A stretch of 64,000 nucleotides of DNA from Patiria miniata (Eukaryota; Echinodermata; Asteroidea; Valvatida; Asterinidae): positions 4,283,001 through 4,347,000 of the forward strand of contig NW_024037072.1 in assembly GCF_015706575.1 (NCBI RefSeq), written 5' to 3'. The first letter of the stretch is position 1. The number at the start of each line of letters is the position of its first letter. Below the pieces are notes generated by a model. It searched no databases. It worked only from the letters and a program-made list of their open reading frames with translations, and was not told where the DNA came from. Below are positions 1-12,075 of this stretch, piece by piece. The translations under genes were made by a program, and so were the position numbers.

Positions 1-186
1 ATCGATTATGATAATGAGTAGACTGGATGACGTTTGTAAACACATGTGCATTTCAAACGATAATGGGGAGTCGGGAACTAGCGCAGCTTTTATGGCGGGT
101 ACCAGTTCAAGCTGGTTCCCGATTCCCTTTTACAGTTCGAAATGCACATGTATGTGTTTACAAACGTGACTCATTATCATAATCGA
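1..186. mobile_element. Long palindromic (foldback/MITE-like) element
   Basis: ATCGATTATGATAATGAGT at 1-19 is the exact reverse complement of the sequence ending at 186. Inside, CGTTTGTAAACACAT, TGCATTT and TCGGGAAC also pair with the right arm. Each arm is about 80 nt around a 26-nt centre; the left arm has a 10-nt insertion near 20. It may extend beyond the window. Confidence 0.8.
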
Positions 187-189
187 TGC

Positions 190-365
190 ATCGCGCGCGC
201 TCGGTAACGGAATCACACTCGGGATACGGGGACCATCGAATGTACGCTGGGCATGTAGAAGAAATCGCGTCGTTCAAACATTAAACACGATCGGAAATTT
301 AACGTGTTCAAGATCGCGAGGGGAGCTCTCCGAAATGAACGGAAAATTTCACTTTATTCCGGATC
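190..365 (+). other. Probable non-coding first exon / promoter-proximal region
   Basis: This stretch is rich in CpG (GCGCGCGCTCGG near 193) and ends in a near-perfect donor, GGATC|GTAAGT. The start-codon exon has an acceptor at 11785-11786 and 5'UTR, so a spliced upstream exon is needed; this is the best candidate in the window. No TATA box was recognised. The 5' limit is a guess. Confidence 0.4.
253..258 (+). promoter_or_regulatory. Start-stop minimal uORF (ATG TAG) in candidate 5'UTR
   Basis: GGCATGTAG puts a stop directly after an ATG. A second upstream ATG at 335 would run across the splice junction and stop after about 15 codons. The 5'UTR part joined to the start-codon exon (11787-11887) has no ATG. 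This matters only if 190-365 is truly the first exon. Confidence 0.3.
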
Positions 366-1224
366 GTAAGTAAACCTTCAGTACAACCATCTTAATTATC
401 GATGTCTACTTGTACCTCAGGTGGCATATCTAGTCATTTGGAGGCCGTTTTGAAGGTGAAATCTGATGTTTTTTGTTGGAAAATGTTGGTTTTTGGGACA
501 GTGACAGGATGATGTTGTCCAGGTCGCGGTATTAGCTTGGACCCCACTATCGCCAGACCATGTCCAAATGTTAAAAAAGGCGATAAGTTGGGTCCAAGTT
601 ACTCGGACTATTTACGGAGGTAGTCCAGTAAATTGGCCACATTTAGGGGGCTAGACTGCGTTTGTTTTACATGTTATACCATGGTAATAGATTGTGAATT
701 TTTACTGGTTCATTATGGATCACATTTCATGCCACAAACACGCATGTACAGCAATGTACGCCAATTGCGTGTGGTGCATTATGAGTGATGTACCCCAGTG
801 GGTGGGTACATTACTTTTTTTTCCCCACTGTTGAAAATGTCGTTTCCACCCCATTGTATTATATTTGTACTATGCTGGTACTACGTAAATCAATGTATGT
901 TTTTAGGAGATGTGCCTGGGATAGGGGACAGTGAAGCAATATTTCTGCTGTAACTGCTGTTGTTGTTTACATTGAATGTCACTGTTCGTCTGCTTTTTTA
1001 ACTGTGCAAATTTCGCCTAATTTCACTGTAACAGTTGCCTCCAGTTAAGGAAGAGATCTCTCTCTCGTTCTGCCTTCCAAAGATGAAATTTGAACAGGAC
1101 AGCATCAGCATGGAAAATTATGGAAAATTATGTGTGAAAAATTTGCTACATGTGTACGGCAAAAGGAAGAGACCCACAGTTTCAGACGCTATTACCGTGA
1201 TATACTGACAGTCTTTTACATTGG

Positions 1225-1345
1225 GTAATTGGCACACCTCCAGAAACAAAGTCAGAAATATGTGAGTGTAGTTTCCCATGGTGTTAGAATTTGCCAGGAT
1301 GGGTATGGTTCCTAGTAAATCATGCTAGGGAGTTAGGGTTAAATT
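1225..1345 (+). repeat. Dispersed repeat fragment, related to 31262-31365
   Basis: Shares the order ATGGTGTTRGAATTT..., GATTCCTAGTAAATCA-like blocks with 31262-31365 at roughly two-thirds identity. It ends in CTAGGGAGTTAGGGTTAA, the reverse of the terminus seen in the D family at 18744. Confidence 0.5.
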
Positions 1346-1424
1346 AAAGAGATTGTCTCGTTCTATATGTTTCGTTAAGCTTCTGTACAAACACCAGGTG
1401 TGGCAATCCCTAGCCCGAATGCCT

Positions 1425-1460
1425 CTGGCCGTACTATCACAAGCTCTGTAGTACGGCCAG
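1425..1460. repeat. Perfect 12-bp hairpin
   Basis: CTGGCCGTACTA at 1425-1436 and its exact complement TAGTACGGCCAG at 1449-1460, separated by 12 nt. Confidence 0.85.
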
Positions 1461-2682
1461 AACGGCAAACGTCCCCTGGACGCCTGAAACTGATCATGCT
1501 GAATGTAGCGAATTTGCTATCGACTTTGAGCGAGATCACATTCTCACCCAGGACAGAGATTTCCAAAGTTAGGATACCTGCTCGTAGAGGAACTCGTACC
1601 TTTTCCAAAAAAACATTCCTTTATCTAAAAATCTTCATCCATCTGGCCAAGAAATGACAATCAGTCTTCAGCTCCCGCAAACATTGTCTCATATTCATAA
1701 ACGTTCCTCCATGGGATTCCAAAATGGCGGACTGGTTTTGCGCGTTGAATATGTATGAATTTCGCGGGCGCCCTTTGGCAAAGTTATGAACATGCATTGC
1801 ACAGATCATGACCTTGTGTTGTCGGGCGGGCGGCGCGGCCGGCCATACAAACAGATCATGCTGATTGTAGCTGATTGGACGTTCAAAAAATTTCAAAGAC
1901 TGCACTAAAGAAAATATGGGCCCTATGACATTTTGGTCTGGCATTTAACAAGAACCAACTGCTGGCTTTGTTTTGTACACAGAGCTCTTAATTGGCTCGA
2001 GCAACAAACGCACAGTTGTGCAAGTTCCAAGTTACACCGAAAATACCTCTTTTAATCTGGTCCAACTTGATCACATTCTCATCTTGAGTGGATCCTTTGC
2101 TGTATGTGTTTGATAAGAGTTTACTTGATATGTTCGTAGAAATATGACAATATCTGCCCTTTAAGTGAAATCCTAGCACCTACGTATAGAATTTAAATCA
2201 TACAACGTGTCCCAGCTCTACTGGTGAATCTCCCATGTCATGAGCCAACATGTAGAGATGGGTTTTCCAAGCTACATGTCTTTTTATTTTGTCTTAGGTT
2301 GGTTGTACTAGTGCCTCAGGCCCAGCCAGTTGAAGACATGAAATCTCAAATCAGTATTTTCACGAACATCCTTATAAAGCACTGACTTTTCACTGTGTCA
2401 AAGACGAACTACTGGGGCTTATGGGTGCGAGTTTAACGATCATTTTTTGAGAGTTCTGCAACTCGATGGAATTTGGCCAGTTTCACGGTGCACCACCACA
2501 CTGCCTGCCCGCCATGTTACAAATCACGCGCATATATGTGTGGATGTGTACAACACGCGTACATGGGGGTCATGATCACTTTCGTGAACTGAAACATTTC
2601 ATGAGTCACATCTCATCCTTGTGAGATGGCCTTTTGTAGTGCAAGCAGTAGGCCTATGTAAGTATTCATGTATACACACTTG

Positions 2683-2683
2683 G

Positions 2684-2712
<29 letters not shown>
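2683..2712. repeat. Poly-T tract
   Basis: Uninterrupted T run of roughly 25 nt. Confidence 0.9.
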
Positions 2713-2714
<2 letters not shown>

Positions 2715-2919
2715 CTAGGCTGGGACCAGCACTGGTTTTGTGCAGAAGTCTCATTCACCTGTTCGAGCAATTTGCACAAGTATGCATACTATTACTAATG
2801 CATGCAAACCAGGCTTATTGTACATGTATGTACACATGTGTAAGTGCCTTCCTGTTTGATATGGGAAGCTGAATGTTATTTTTGCTTTTATTCTACCAAC
2901 TGTTCAGCATAGAATATTC

Positions 2920-3345
2920 GTGCCTTACAGTCTCCTACCTGTATTTCCTACCTGAACCTCCTTAGGTGACCAGGCCTTCCAATACGCTGCCTGTCTTCTC
3001 TGTAGAACAAGTTACATGTACCAGTTCACGTGAGAAATGCCACGAGCTTACCGTTTTAAGACGCTGCTGAAAACTCACCACTTTCAAACTGCTTTTGATT
3101 TGTAACGGATTTTGAATGATGTCTTTCAGTGTATTTCTGATTTTAATTTGTAATTTTAATTCATCTGGTGATTAAATTTATTTGGGGATTTTATTTTTAA
3201 TGCATTTTGAATCGACACTACATTGTATTTTAATGTACCCAGTTTTATTTATTGTAAAGTGCATTTGAATACTATTTATATACTTTGTGCTCAATAAATA
3301 GCATTATTATTATTATTATTATTATCATCATCATCATCATCAACG
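2920..3345 (+). mobile_element. 5'-truncated non-LTR retrotransposon tail
   Basis: At about 3036-3105 a frame reads YRFKTLLKTHHFQTAFDL and then stop, typical of the C-terminus of LINE-type reverse transcriptases. An AT-rich 3'UTR follows, ending in CTCAATAAATAGC and a (ATT)n(ATC)n tail at 3303-3343. The 5' part is lost. Superfamily not determined. Confidence 0.6.
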
Positions 3346-3929
3346 TGCATGTAGGCAGTTTGCTTACTGCATTATACCAACTGTTCAGTAGAGCGTGACT
3401 GCATTAAATACATCAATGGGGATGTCACACAGTGAGTGAACACGTTTTCTACGTAGTTCATGCCGTTTGCTATGATGTACACGCACAAGGTAGCCTTGCA
3501 CGCTATCAATTTTATTACATCTAGATGAAGGTCCCTTTCAATGGTAAAAGCATTTGGCTAGCTATTGTTTAGATAATCCGTCATGTGCAAGGCAGTTGCT
3601 TTGCACAATGGTGGTCTCGTGCCAGGATTTTTCTATGATTACCTTTACTTTGTTTGTTTAATTAAAAGAAAAAAAATGTGTTAGCTCACATTAAACCCAA
3701 TACCTACCATATCTACAGCTACTGCACAAAGTCCAAAACGTGAACTGAATGAAACTGAAACACACATCATAACCGATCCCCTCGGGTAAAGAGTGATTAA
3801 TTCATATGGATTATGTCCAGGCATAGCCTCACAGGTAGTTTACTAAGACTGAGTCATCAAAATTGAACGCCGTTTGAAAACAACCATTAGTCATGTTTAG
3901 GCATCTCTATAACATGCACAGGGAGAACG

Positions 3930-4262
3930 ATGTTATAATAATAATAATTATGTGGTGCTGATGTAGGCTTATCACTTTATACTGAAGGTCTCAAAGCGCT
4001 TCACATTTATTACCCCTGTGCATCAGGCCATGAGACCAGTTTTTGCAGCAGCTCGAAATCAGTGCATTCTGGTCTCTACCTTCACAGGTACCCATGTATA
4101 CTCCTAGGTGGAGAGAGGCAATTGTAGTAAAGTGTCTTGCCTAAGAACACAAGCACCATGTTCCTCGCCAGGGTTCGAACCCACGTACCATGACACATGA
4201 GTCGAACAGAAACCTTTAGACCCAGTGCTCCACAATCAGTGTCACTCCCTTCTAGTCTTGAT
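3930..4262 (-). mobile_element. tRNA-derived SINE, minus strand
   Basis: On the minus strand it has a tRNA-like head with box B GGGTTCGAACCC-type sequence at about 4168, a body with TTGGGCAAGAC-like and GTGAAGCGCTTTGAG motifs, and a (TTA)n tail at 3930. Same family as 13370-13665 and 22326-22450. Confidence 0.75.
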
Positions 4263-4531
4263 GCAAGACATTTCTTAGCGGTGTTTATAATCCACGAGCG
4301 ACGATACGGTATGTTTGTAACCACACAGTAGTATGCATGGCACATGTTGTCCCGATAGAGGGCGTTCTGTTCCCACCAGGGAACCTGACTTGGTTGTCAT
4401 GGGTGTAAAGGGCGACTGCCTTAGTGAATCGCTGTGCAGTCCACTAACCTGTGCATGCTGAAACACCACTAAGGACATCTTGTCGCCAAGACTATGTCAC
4501 TAGGTGTAGCACACTAGAGGAAGTTCTGGTG

Positions 4532-4580
4532 TGAACTACATGTATGGAGAGTTAACCATACATGTACATGTAGTTCGACT
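4532..4580. repeat. Palindrome of TACATGTA units
   Basis: GAACTACATGTATGG is mirrored by CCATACATGTACATGTAGTTC across an 8-nt spacer. Confidence 0.8.
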
Positions 4581-5161
4581 AACTTCGAACGAAGGATGGT
4601 TGGACTATACATGTAGTTGACTATTTGGAAAGTAGCCTGGGGCACGGTAGAATCGCTGGTTACCAATAGCCGCTGGTATCATAAAACACAATAAGAAGCC
4701 AGGATCTTTGACCATCGTTTGACTAGAGGCGTTCGCATATTGCTATTAGTGCACAGGCGTATTAACGTCATAAATCAACCAATGGTCCTTGCCCGAATTT
4801 GCTCCTTATACCCACTCAACCCACTCAAGGGTTACAAGGAGAATTTGGGGAGACCACAAGCAGTGACATTTGAACACATTGCCAATGGTGCCTAATGCTC
4901 ACGCGAAGTCGCTACGGTTTTGTGCGCACTCGGATTAAAAATAGATGTGTTTACTTCACGCCAGATGCACATGAACCAGTAAGCACATGCAATGTGTCCC
5001 TCACACCACCTATGGCTTTTCAAAGTGCTCACAAAGTGTCATCTACTCATTATTCATGTACACATCAGCCTGCTGCCATCATTTGGGCAATGAGCCATTT
5101 GCGAGTTAAATTTGAATAAAATCTGGAACGCTGACTTAATCCAATGCTTTGCACGTGTTAA

Positions 5162-5379
5162 CTTTGCGTTCCCCAGACCAAAGATACTGTTACTATCTTA
5201 TGTGATTCGGGGCAAGCCTTAGCAAGTTCCGGCATGGTCTGGTGTCTTTGTGCCATGCATTCTCACCCATTGCTTAGTGAGCAATGTATTGGTGCTGAGC
5301 GTCTCTTACGTAACTATGCAAGAGCTTGCCCCTAAATCATGTGGTTAGCAACAGTGTCTTTGGTCTGGAGAATTCACAG
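5162..5379. mobile_element. TTAA-flanked MITE with about 60-bp inverted repeats
   Basis: TTAA at 5158-5161 and 5380-5383. Left CTTTGCGTTCCCCAGACCAA pairs with the right end; CCAGACCAAAGA and GGGGCAAGC blocks are shared, about 75% over 60 nt. An outer inverted match (AATGAGCCATTTGCGAGT near 5090 with 5452-5476) suggests it sits inside an older palindrome. Confidence 0.7.
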
Positions 5380-5834
5380 TTAAAATGTGACAAGCATTCT
5401 GAGCAAGTCAGTGTACCAGACGTTTTTCAAATTTAAATCCCAAAGAATATAGGTCACTCGCAAATGGCTTATTCCACATTATGCTACATTGGTGCAGGTC
5501 TTCCATCACCTCTGTGTTGTTATTCTAAAATGGCAAAGCATTGAGCATTGAGAGTGGCTTTTTTTTCACAAAAGACCCCTTGAAGTTCAGTAACTAAACT
5601 AAAAAAAAAAACCCAACAAAATACATTTCTGCTAGTTTGGCAGTAAGTTTATCGATAACTCACGTTGCCAGAAAAGGACGTGGCCGAAGTTTCAAAACCT
5701 TGCAAATTAGAGTTTCCTCATACTGTGCACTGATCGAAAAATCTTTTTAGTGCCCTTGCTCAAGGAGTTTTAGTCAATATGCTACTACTTCAATTATTAA
5801 AAAATATCAGTCATAAATTCTCTAGAGCGATATA

Positions 5835-6256
5835 TTTCGGTAACTCACATTGCGGTAACTCACATTACAGTTTGTCCGCCCATTTCTGGTACAAGTTAAA
5901 ACATATAAGAAACTACAAATCAAACAAAAAACACTTTTCATAAAATATGAACCTTTCGCTCTGTCTTAAAAACAAAAACTCACAATAACACTTAAATTTT
6001 GCACATGTAAAAACAAAGTGCCAAAATGACTACCTAAAATCTATTATTTTACCCCCAAACCAGTTTTTATTATTTTTTTCACAGACATGACAGAAAATAC
6101 ACATAACCTATTCCATCACACCTTCATACTTGTACATGTATCACTCAAATGAAAGGTCATGTTGTCCCCTTTAATAAATTGATACTACATTTGAGGTTGT
6201 GGTGCTTGCAGTTTTGAAGATTTATAAATATTCTATTTTTTCAGCCATGTCCATAT
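5835..6256 (+). repeat. Dispersed repeat X, copy 1
   Basis: Homologous to 20205-20575 in the same order: repeated ACTCACATTAC, then AATATGAACCTTT, CACAATAACACTT, TGACTACCTAAAATC and TTTGAGGTTGTGGTGCTTG. No terminal repeats were found. Confidence 0.75.
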
Positions 6257-6343
6257 TCTCATTTATTTGAATAAGGCATAGGCCTACTTCACAATGCAGG
6301 GGAATGTCAAACACCTGTTTGCCTCATAACAAAATTGAATTAA

Positions 6344-7069
6344 GGGGCCATTCAGAATTTTCAATGTTTTAAAATTTCGACTTTTTTCCCAAATTATTTT
6401 GACCCACCCACCCACCCCTAATTTCGATTAATAATAAACTGAACATGTATATGTACATGCACTTGTATGTACATATACTTGAACATGAACATGTATACCC
6501 ATGTACATGTGTGTCTAGTTCAGTGACGGCGTAAAGTTGTCGGTCTTCCTCTTTTGCACTGGTGACCTTCAGTTTTCTTGTGTTTTGCCAGCTGATATGC
6601 TGTTGGGGAAAGACAGGTTGCAGTCTTGGAAGCCACAAACATGGCCGTGGTTTTGTCGTTTTCTGGATGAGGTGGATGACATGTGACATACGAGGTTGTG
6701 CCTGTCACGTGAGGTAGCTGAGAAAAACATTCGCTCGTACCCCCGCCCTGTTTGCAGGGGGGGGGGGGGTACGAGCGAAAGAAAAACATCAGGTTTGGGC
6801 AGACATCACATCACAGTGGGTCTATATACACGTACATGACGTACATGACAGTACATATACAAGGGATGAAGTCGAAAAAGAAACACGCATCGCGATATCG
6901 GAATGCTTGCTCGTAGTTCAGGCAAGTCAAAAGATCTATCTTTCTTTGTTTTTTTAATCTTTTTTCCATGGAAAGTGAATTCGATTTTCAATTATTTAGC
7001 TTGACCCACCCACCCACTATTTGGAAAAAAGATCGCAATTTTAAAACATTGAAAATTCTGAATGGCCCC
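6344..7069. mobile_element. MITE with about 35-bp inverted repeats and a central G-rich hairpin
   Basis: Left GGGGCCATTCAGAATTTTCA and following ATGTTTTAAAATT are exactly mirrored at 7033-7069. TTAA lies at the left border and CTAA at the right. A hairpin with 15-bp arms (TTCGCTCGTACCCCC) lies at 6730-6779 around a poly-G run. GACCCACCCACCCA occurs just inside both ends. Confidence 0.8.
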
Positions 7070-7702
7070 TAAATTGACAACGATACATGCACATTGATAA
7101 TGTTAACTGCACATGTTGCTGCCAATAGAATTGGCATTTTAAAAAAAAATCAATAACTGCTCTCATTCCTAAAAATCAATCAAAAAATTGAATTCTGAAC
7201 AGTACAACCATAGAAATTAATGAAATTAATTAAGAATCATTCTGAATTAACACCAATTAATCAATAAAATACGTTATTGAAATGTGGAATCAATTTTAAA
7301 AAGACAACAAAAATTGTTATGTTATGAAAGGAATGTTGTGGTCTCGATTGAAACTCACGATGTGATAAAAATATTTCATGATCGCGTGTATAACTTTCAG
7401 TTGGTGCACAACATTTGTAAGCGAGGTTCCCATCTGTGTAAACATATGCAAATTTCATTAAGACCATGCAATCAAAATATTAGATACGAAATTGGTCTGC
7501 ACGATTGTCAGATTGCATATTTGTAGCTGGCTCCAAACAATCTGAAATGAATGCATATCATTTGTAGTTGTGGAAGCTTGTATTGACCTCGGGTAGCAAT
7601 TGAACAAAATCAATCAAATGATCGCGAGAAGAAATTAATGATACTCACCGGTAGAACAAAACCAAATTTTCTGAGAGAAGAGCAAAAGTTGGATAGTGCT
7701 GG

Positions 7703-7703
7703 A

Positions 7704-7758
<55 letters not shown>
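7703..7758. repeat. Poly-G tract
   Basis: More than 50 consecutive G. Flanking sequence shows no clear transposon end. Confidence 0.9.
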
Positions 7759-7759
<1 letters not shown>

Positions 7760-9129
7760 GGCGGTGGGCCTAGACCCCTCGTCTTTTTTTGGGGGGTTGT
7801 TGTTGTTGTTGTTACCCCCTCAGATCCTCTAGTGTGAATGAGTGATACCATCATATTTTAAACAGTTCTGCAACTGCAAGGAGACGATACATTTCACCCC
7901 AAGGACTTCACGGTTTACTGCAAAATTGTAGCGTCTTTTTTAATTTGACATTGCAGTTTAGAATGATTCTGGACTCTGGAGATACGAGCAGCTCTGCGAC
8001 GGCTTCCCACATTTAGGGCTGAGATTCTATTTTTATCGCGGTACATGTATTTCCGTCAAGGCTGCACTTAACTTCTCTTGCATTTTTAATTCAGCATTGA
8101 TGTTTTTTCACCGTCTGGTGCATTTCATCAGTGTGATGTGCTTTAAAGTGTCGGATAATTTGATCGACAGTACTGCTGATCTCCCTGCGTAAAAGCTATT
8201 ATAGAGGGCGGAAATTACATGCAAAAAGTGTTCGCAAAAAAATAAACTTTGCACCATGTTGAGATGTCAGTTACACATTTGCACTTAAAATGCACACATG
8301 TACCCGTATATTGTGTAGAATGGTCAGTGAATATGTTGAGCTCTATTTTCCCAGCCTACTGTAATTATGCAACGTGCTCGATTGTATGCTAACACAGTTA
8401 TCAGCAGTGCGCACCAGCAGTTCCAAGAATTTGTTGACATATTTTGGAATTATATTGTTTGAAGTGGAGCCACTTGCCTTAAAATGTACAATATGCTGTT
8501 CCATACACATTTCAGTCTACCACAGTACAAATACATGTAACCTGCTTGATTTCTCTGCAAGTAATCTTTGCAATGCAAAGGATGCATGCACACAATCCAT
8601 ATGTTTCCCAAGTTTAATGGAAAGCCTTGTCGTATAATAGTGAATCACTCGGCCTTGTGTTTCATCTTGACAATTAATTTTGTGCTGCTTGTATACATGT
8701 GTACTACGTGTGACTCCGAGTACGTGCAGGCCTGCATGATGTAAACACAGATGATGAGATTTGGAAGTTAGAAAAGAAAAAAAAATGAGCAAAATACGCA
8801 GCAACCCTTGATTCGGGAAATGGCATCTCATGCAACGCAATATCATTTCTGTGCACTCCATGTACTTTGAACATGTTGAATGGAAAGCAAAATTTATATT
8901 CGTGCAAAATTTGTGACGTCGCGGTAAATTTGTTTTGTGCTGCAAATTCACAATACGTGAACATATTTCAACTGCGGCCGGCGGATTTCGCACTGAGTTT
9001 CTCGTGACGATGAATTCGCTTCACATTTGTATGTATATGTGTATGTGAGATGGTCCACATGTGTGTAGCTAACCTTGAAAAAAATCTGCACATAAGATAA
9101 TCTGGTAATCAAAATCTGGTTCATTTGGA

Positions 9130-9840
9130 GGACGTGGATGTTTACACACATGTACATGTATTCCACTTCATGTTTTGGTTTCTGCCTTCCACAATATCGG
9201 AGGATCCTGCTTGATTTCTCTAAAATTAATCTTTGCAGTGCATACAATCAACAAAAGTCTGATTTGAATTTTGAAAGCCATGTAAGGTTGAATCGTTTGA
9301 TAGTGGTTGTAATTAAAACACATATTATATTTCCAAGTACATGTATGCCAGTGCATACACGTACATGTATGCGTTCACGTACATGTACATGTATAGATCT
9401 CGGTACCCTGCATGGGCAAATGTTTGAGCCTCGATCAAGGCATATACATGTACAATTTTTACAACCATATGACGGATGTCAAAAAGCCTACAGGAACATC
9501 ATGTAAACGTGTATGAAGCACCTTGTTACCCACATGCATACATGTAAACATACATGTACACATTGTGTGTTTGTTTGTTTTTAAAAATACATGTAAGCAT
9601 GTTCTTGTTCTGCATACATGTACATGTGCATGTATTGGTAGGTACATGTACATGTACATACATGTACATGTGTTTGTATTTTTTGGGGTGGGGGCTGGGG
9701 GCACGTAGATTTGGTGTACGTACATGTACATGTACATGCAGATACATACATGTAGAGATACATACATGTATTACATCTATTACATGTCATATACATGTAG
9801 TATACATGTACATGACATACCTTTATGTACAGGTAGGCCT
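9130..9840. repeat. Region dense in the self-complementary octamer TACATGTA
   Basis: ACATGTACATGTA and close variants recur throughout 9140-9830, often overlapping, with no constant period. Both strands look alike, which creates several spurious ORFs rich in Cys, Met, His and Tyr. Confidence 0.85.
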
Positions 9841-10009
9841 ATTGAAAAGCACACAAAGAGTATGAGTAATTTCTGTTTTGCAGTTGACTGCTCCATAAGT
9901 CCAAATTGAATGAAAATCGAGATTGTTGTGTATTATTAGTCACCTCATGGTTCTCCATGGTCACCTGTTGTGTAGTTTCGTAGACAGCAGACAAATGTAC
10001 TGAAAGTAC

Positions 10010-10021
10010 CCCCCCCCCCCT

Positions 10022-10050
<29 letters not shown>
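10010..10050. repeat. Poly-C tract
   Basis: C run of about 40 nt broken by a single T near 10021. Confidence 0.9.
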
Positions 10051-10052
<2 letters not shown>

Positions 10053-11419
10053 CAGTTAAGCAGATGTGTGTACAATGGACATAAATGTGAATGTACAATG
10101 AACTTCTTTCATGCATATAATGGAAGCTTTTGAAATGTTTGGTACCAGCACCTGTTGCTTATCAATTATTTGCAAAAATCGGGCTAGACTTCCCTCTCTG
10201 TTTCTCAGAACTGCACAAGTCTTTGGTATTTTTTACCAGTGTGGTTGACGGAGGGGGTTTGGAATTTCTTTCCTTTTTAAGTCTACACATATTTTTTTTT
10301 TGCGCTTTGAAATTTTGGGGATTTATCGCCTTGTAAGCTTACACTTCCTTTTGTGGGATTGAGGAACTGTCTGAATCTAATTCAGCAATGACCGTCAGAT
10401 TTCAGTAATAACTAAATTTAAAGAAAACAGGTTTTGAATGATTTTGATTGTATTTTGAATGTGTGTTCATTGAATATAAATCCAATGTGCTTTACAGTAT
10501 GCAGTACAAAATAGTAATATTGATAGAGTGTTGGTTGCACCTAATATATGCAAAAATGCAAGTTAATTTGTAACAAAAACACTCCCCTTTGTTGAAATTG
10601 TACACAGTCTGGCTTTGCCAGACTCAACTGTAAATAATTAGAATCCACAGCAGGTGGTTGTCCAGGCAACTGCCATAAATAACGCAAAATGTTTCACGGA
10701 GGATGGGTCTCCCAAGCAAGGGAGGCTCTTGGATTAGCGGAGCCGTTGCTATTTGCAGTGAAGATGGGAGTCTGGGAAGACCTCTATAAAGCTTATGAAA
10801 CAAACTGTTGTTAAATGTAGACTTCTTTTTTTGCATTAATCATTTTCAGCAATCATTGCACAATGGTATATTTATAGACAGGATATATTTATATTTGTGC
10901 ACATCTGGTAGAGCCAATGACAAGTTGTGATAAGATCTTTTCATTTTCATATTGAGTGTGCTGTTTGTAGTCAAGATTGCGTGACATGTAGGGTCCTGAA
11001 AGAGTTATGCATACATGTATATGCATACATTATGCCAAGAAATTTGAACCGTCACCCCCCTCCCCCCCCCTTGGAAAAAAATATGCATAATTCTTATGAT
11101 TTCATTATCACACATGTATGGGTGTGATCAACTATGTACATGTACGTATACGTTCTTTCATTGCTGTACAAATGTAATTATGTATGTATTTTCATATTCG
11201 ACTGCAGTGCAGTCATATTGAATGGAAGAATAAGCTTTCAAAAATATAAAGAAAAGGAAATGATAAGGAATTCCTGGGAGGACTGAATTTGCACAGGAAA
11301 CGCTGCTTATAATGTGCCCTAAATGTTAACGCTGACAGAAGTGACTCAGTCCATGATGACAACATTTTTTTCAAGAACCAGATATTTTAATCCCAATGAC
11401 GCCTTTTTTTTTTATATAG

Positions 11420-11690
11420 GGCTGTTTAAGTAGAGTCAGGTTGGCGTGGCGGTATTTTCCTCGCCTTCCACTGCTGTGATCCGGGTTCGATTGCTGCATT
11501 TGGTTTTCAGTCCCTACTTGATTCCGTTGGTTTTTTTTCGAGAAAATTTTCTATTGGGTTTTTTTTCCCACATCTGAGACTGTAATTTCTTCACATTGTC
11601 TTCTCTTTACTGGGCCCCATGGGAGCCCAGTGGATTCCACTGAATGGGCTGCCCAGTTCAAATAAGAATTAAATAAATAAATAAAGCACA
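11420..11690 (+). mobile_element. tRNA-derived SINE with (AAAT)n tail
   Basis: Box A-like GGTTGGCGTGGCGG at about 11440 and box B-like CCGGGTTCGATTGC at 11481. The body contains GGGCCCCATGGGAGCCCAG and it ends in AATTAAATAAATAAATAAA. Confidence 0.65.
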
Positions 11691-11786
11691 TCAATTTGAT
11701 CAAGCCCCGTCTGTGTTTTTCCCCCCGGAAATAAGGAAGTGGATTCCACCAATAAATGTGTTTTACTGTTGTTTGTCCATTTGCAG

Positions 11787-12075
11787 TAGTTGTCCCAGCA
11801 TAGAGGAGTTTCCGTCACAGCAGAGAACTTGAACACCAGAAAAGGAACCTTTCATCAGGAAACTAAAGCCACACATACAGTTGCGTCATGGGTAGCACAT
11901 CGTCCAAGTTTCGCAAGGCGCTGTACGCCGGCGACGAGAAAGTGGCCGAAGAGTTGTACCACGGCAGCGTGGAGTTTCAGAAGGTGTTTGATCCCAACTC
12001 ATCGTACGGGGAGAACTACAGCCACAACACGGCTCTACACTATGCAAGCAGGCACGGAATGCATAGACTAGTTAG
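11787..12075 (+). CDS. ANKIB1: Exon 1 (coding): 5'UTR end plus residues 1-62, N-terminus and first ankyrin repeat
   Basis: The acceptor is TTTGCAG at 11786 and the ATG is at 11888. It encodes [16 protein letters not shown] and then [17 protein letters not shown], an ankyrin repeat start. Gly2 with Ser6 and Lys7 fits N-myristoylation, which would place the protein at membranes (inference). The donor is AG|GTAGGT after 12075, splitting Arg63. Coding begins at 11888; 11787-11887 is 5'UTR. Confidence 0.93.

Larger units (their letters stand above)
366..11786 (+). other. Intron 1 of the transcript (non-coding)
   Basis: Eleven kilobases without a supported exon. The repeats found in it are listed separately. 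Stretches 366-1220, 1461-2680, 3346-3925, 4620-5050, 7080-7690, 7850-9120 and 10090-11410 hold no feature I can name beyond short simple repeats. A partial duplicated block is shared between 8535-8600 and 9205-9250. Confidence 0.5.

Noticed and set aside
7638..7854. Poly-Gly and poly-Pro ORFs
   Set aside because: Translation of the poly-G tract; no splice or coding context.
8374..8993. Candidate genes from 87- to 158-codon ORFs near 8.4-9.0 kb
   Set aside because: Composition is that of random AT-rich sequence, the frames are not conserved with anything recognised, and strands overlap.
9459..9865. Overlapping Cys/His/Met-rich ORFs on both strands
   Set aside because: They arise from the self-complementary TACATGTA repeats, which lack stops in several frames.
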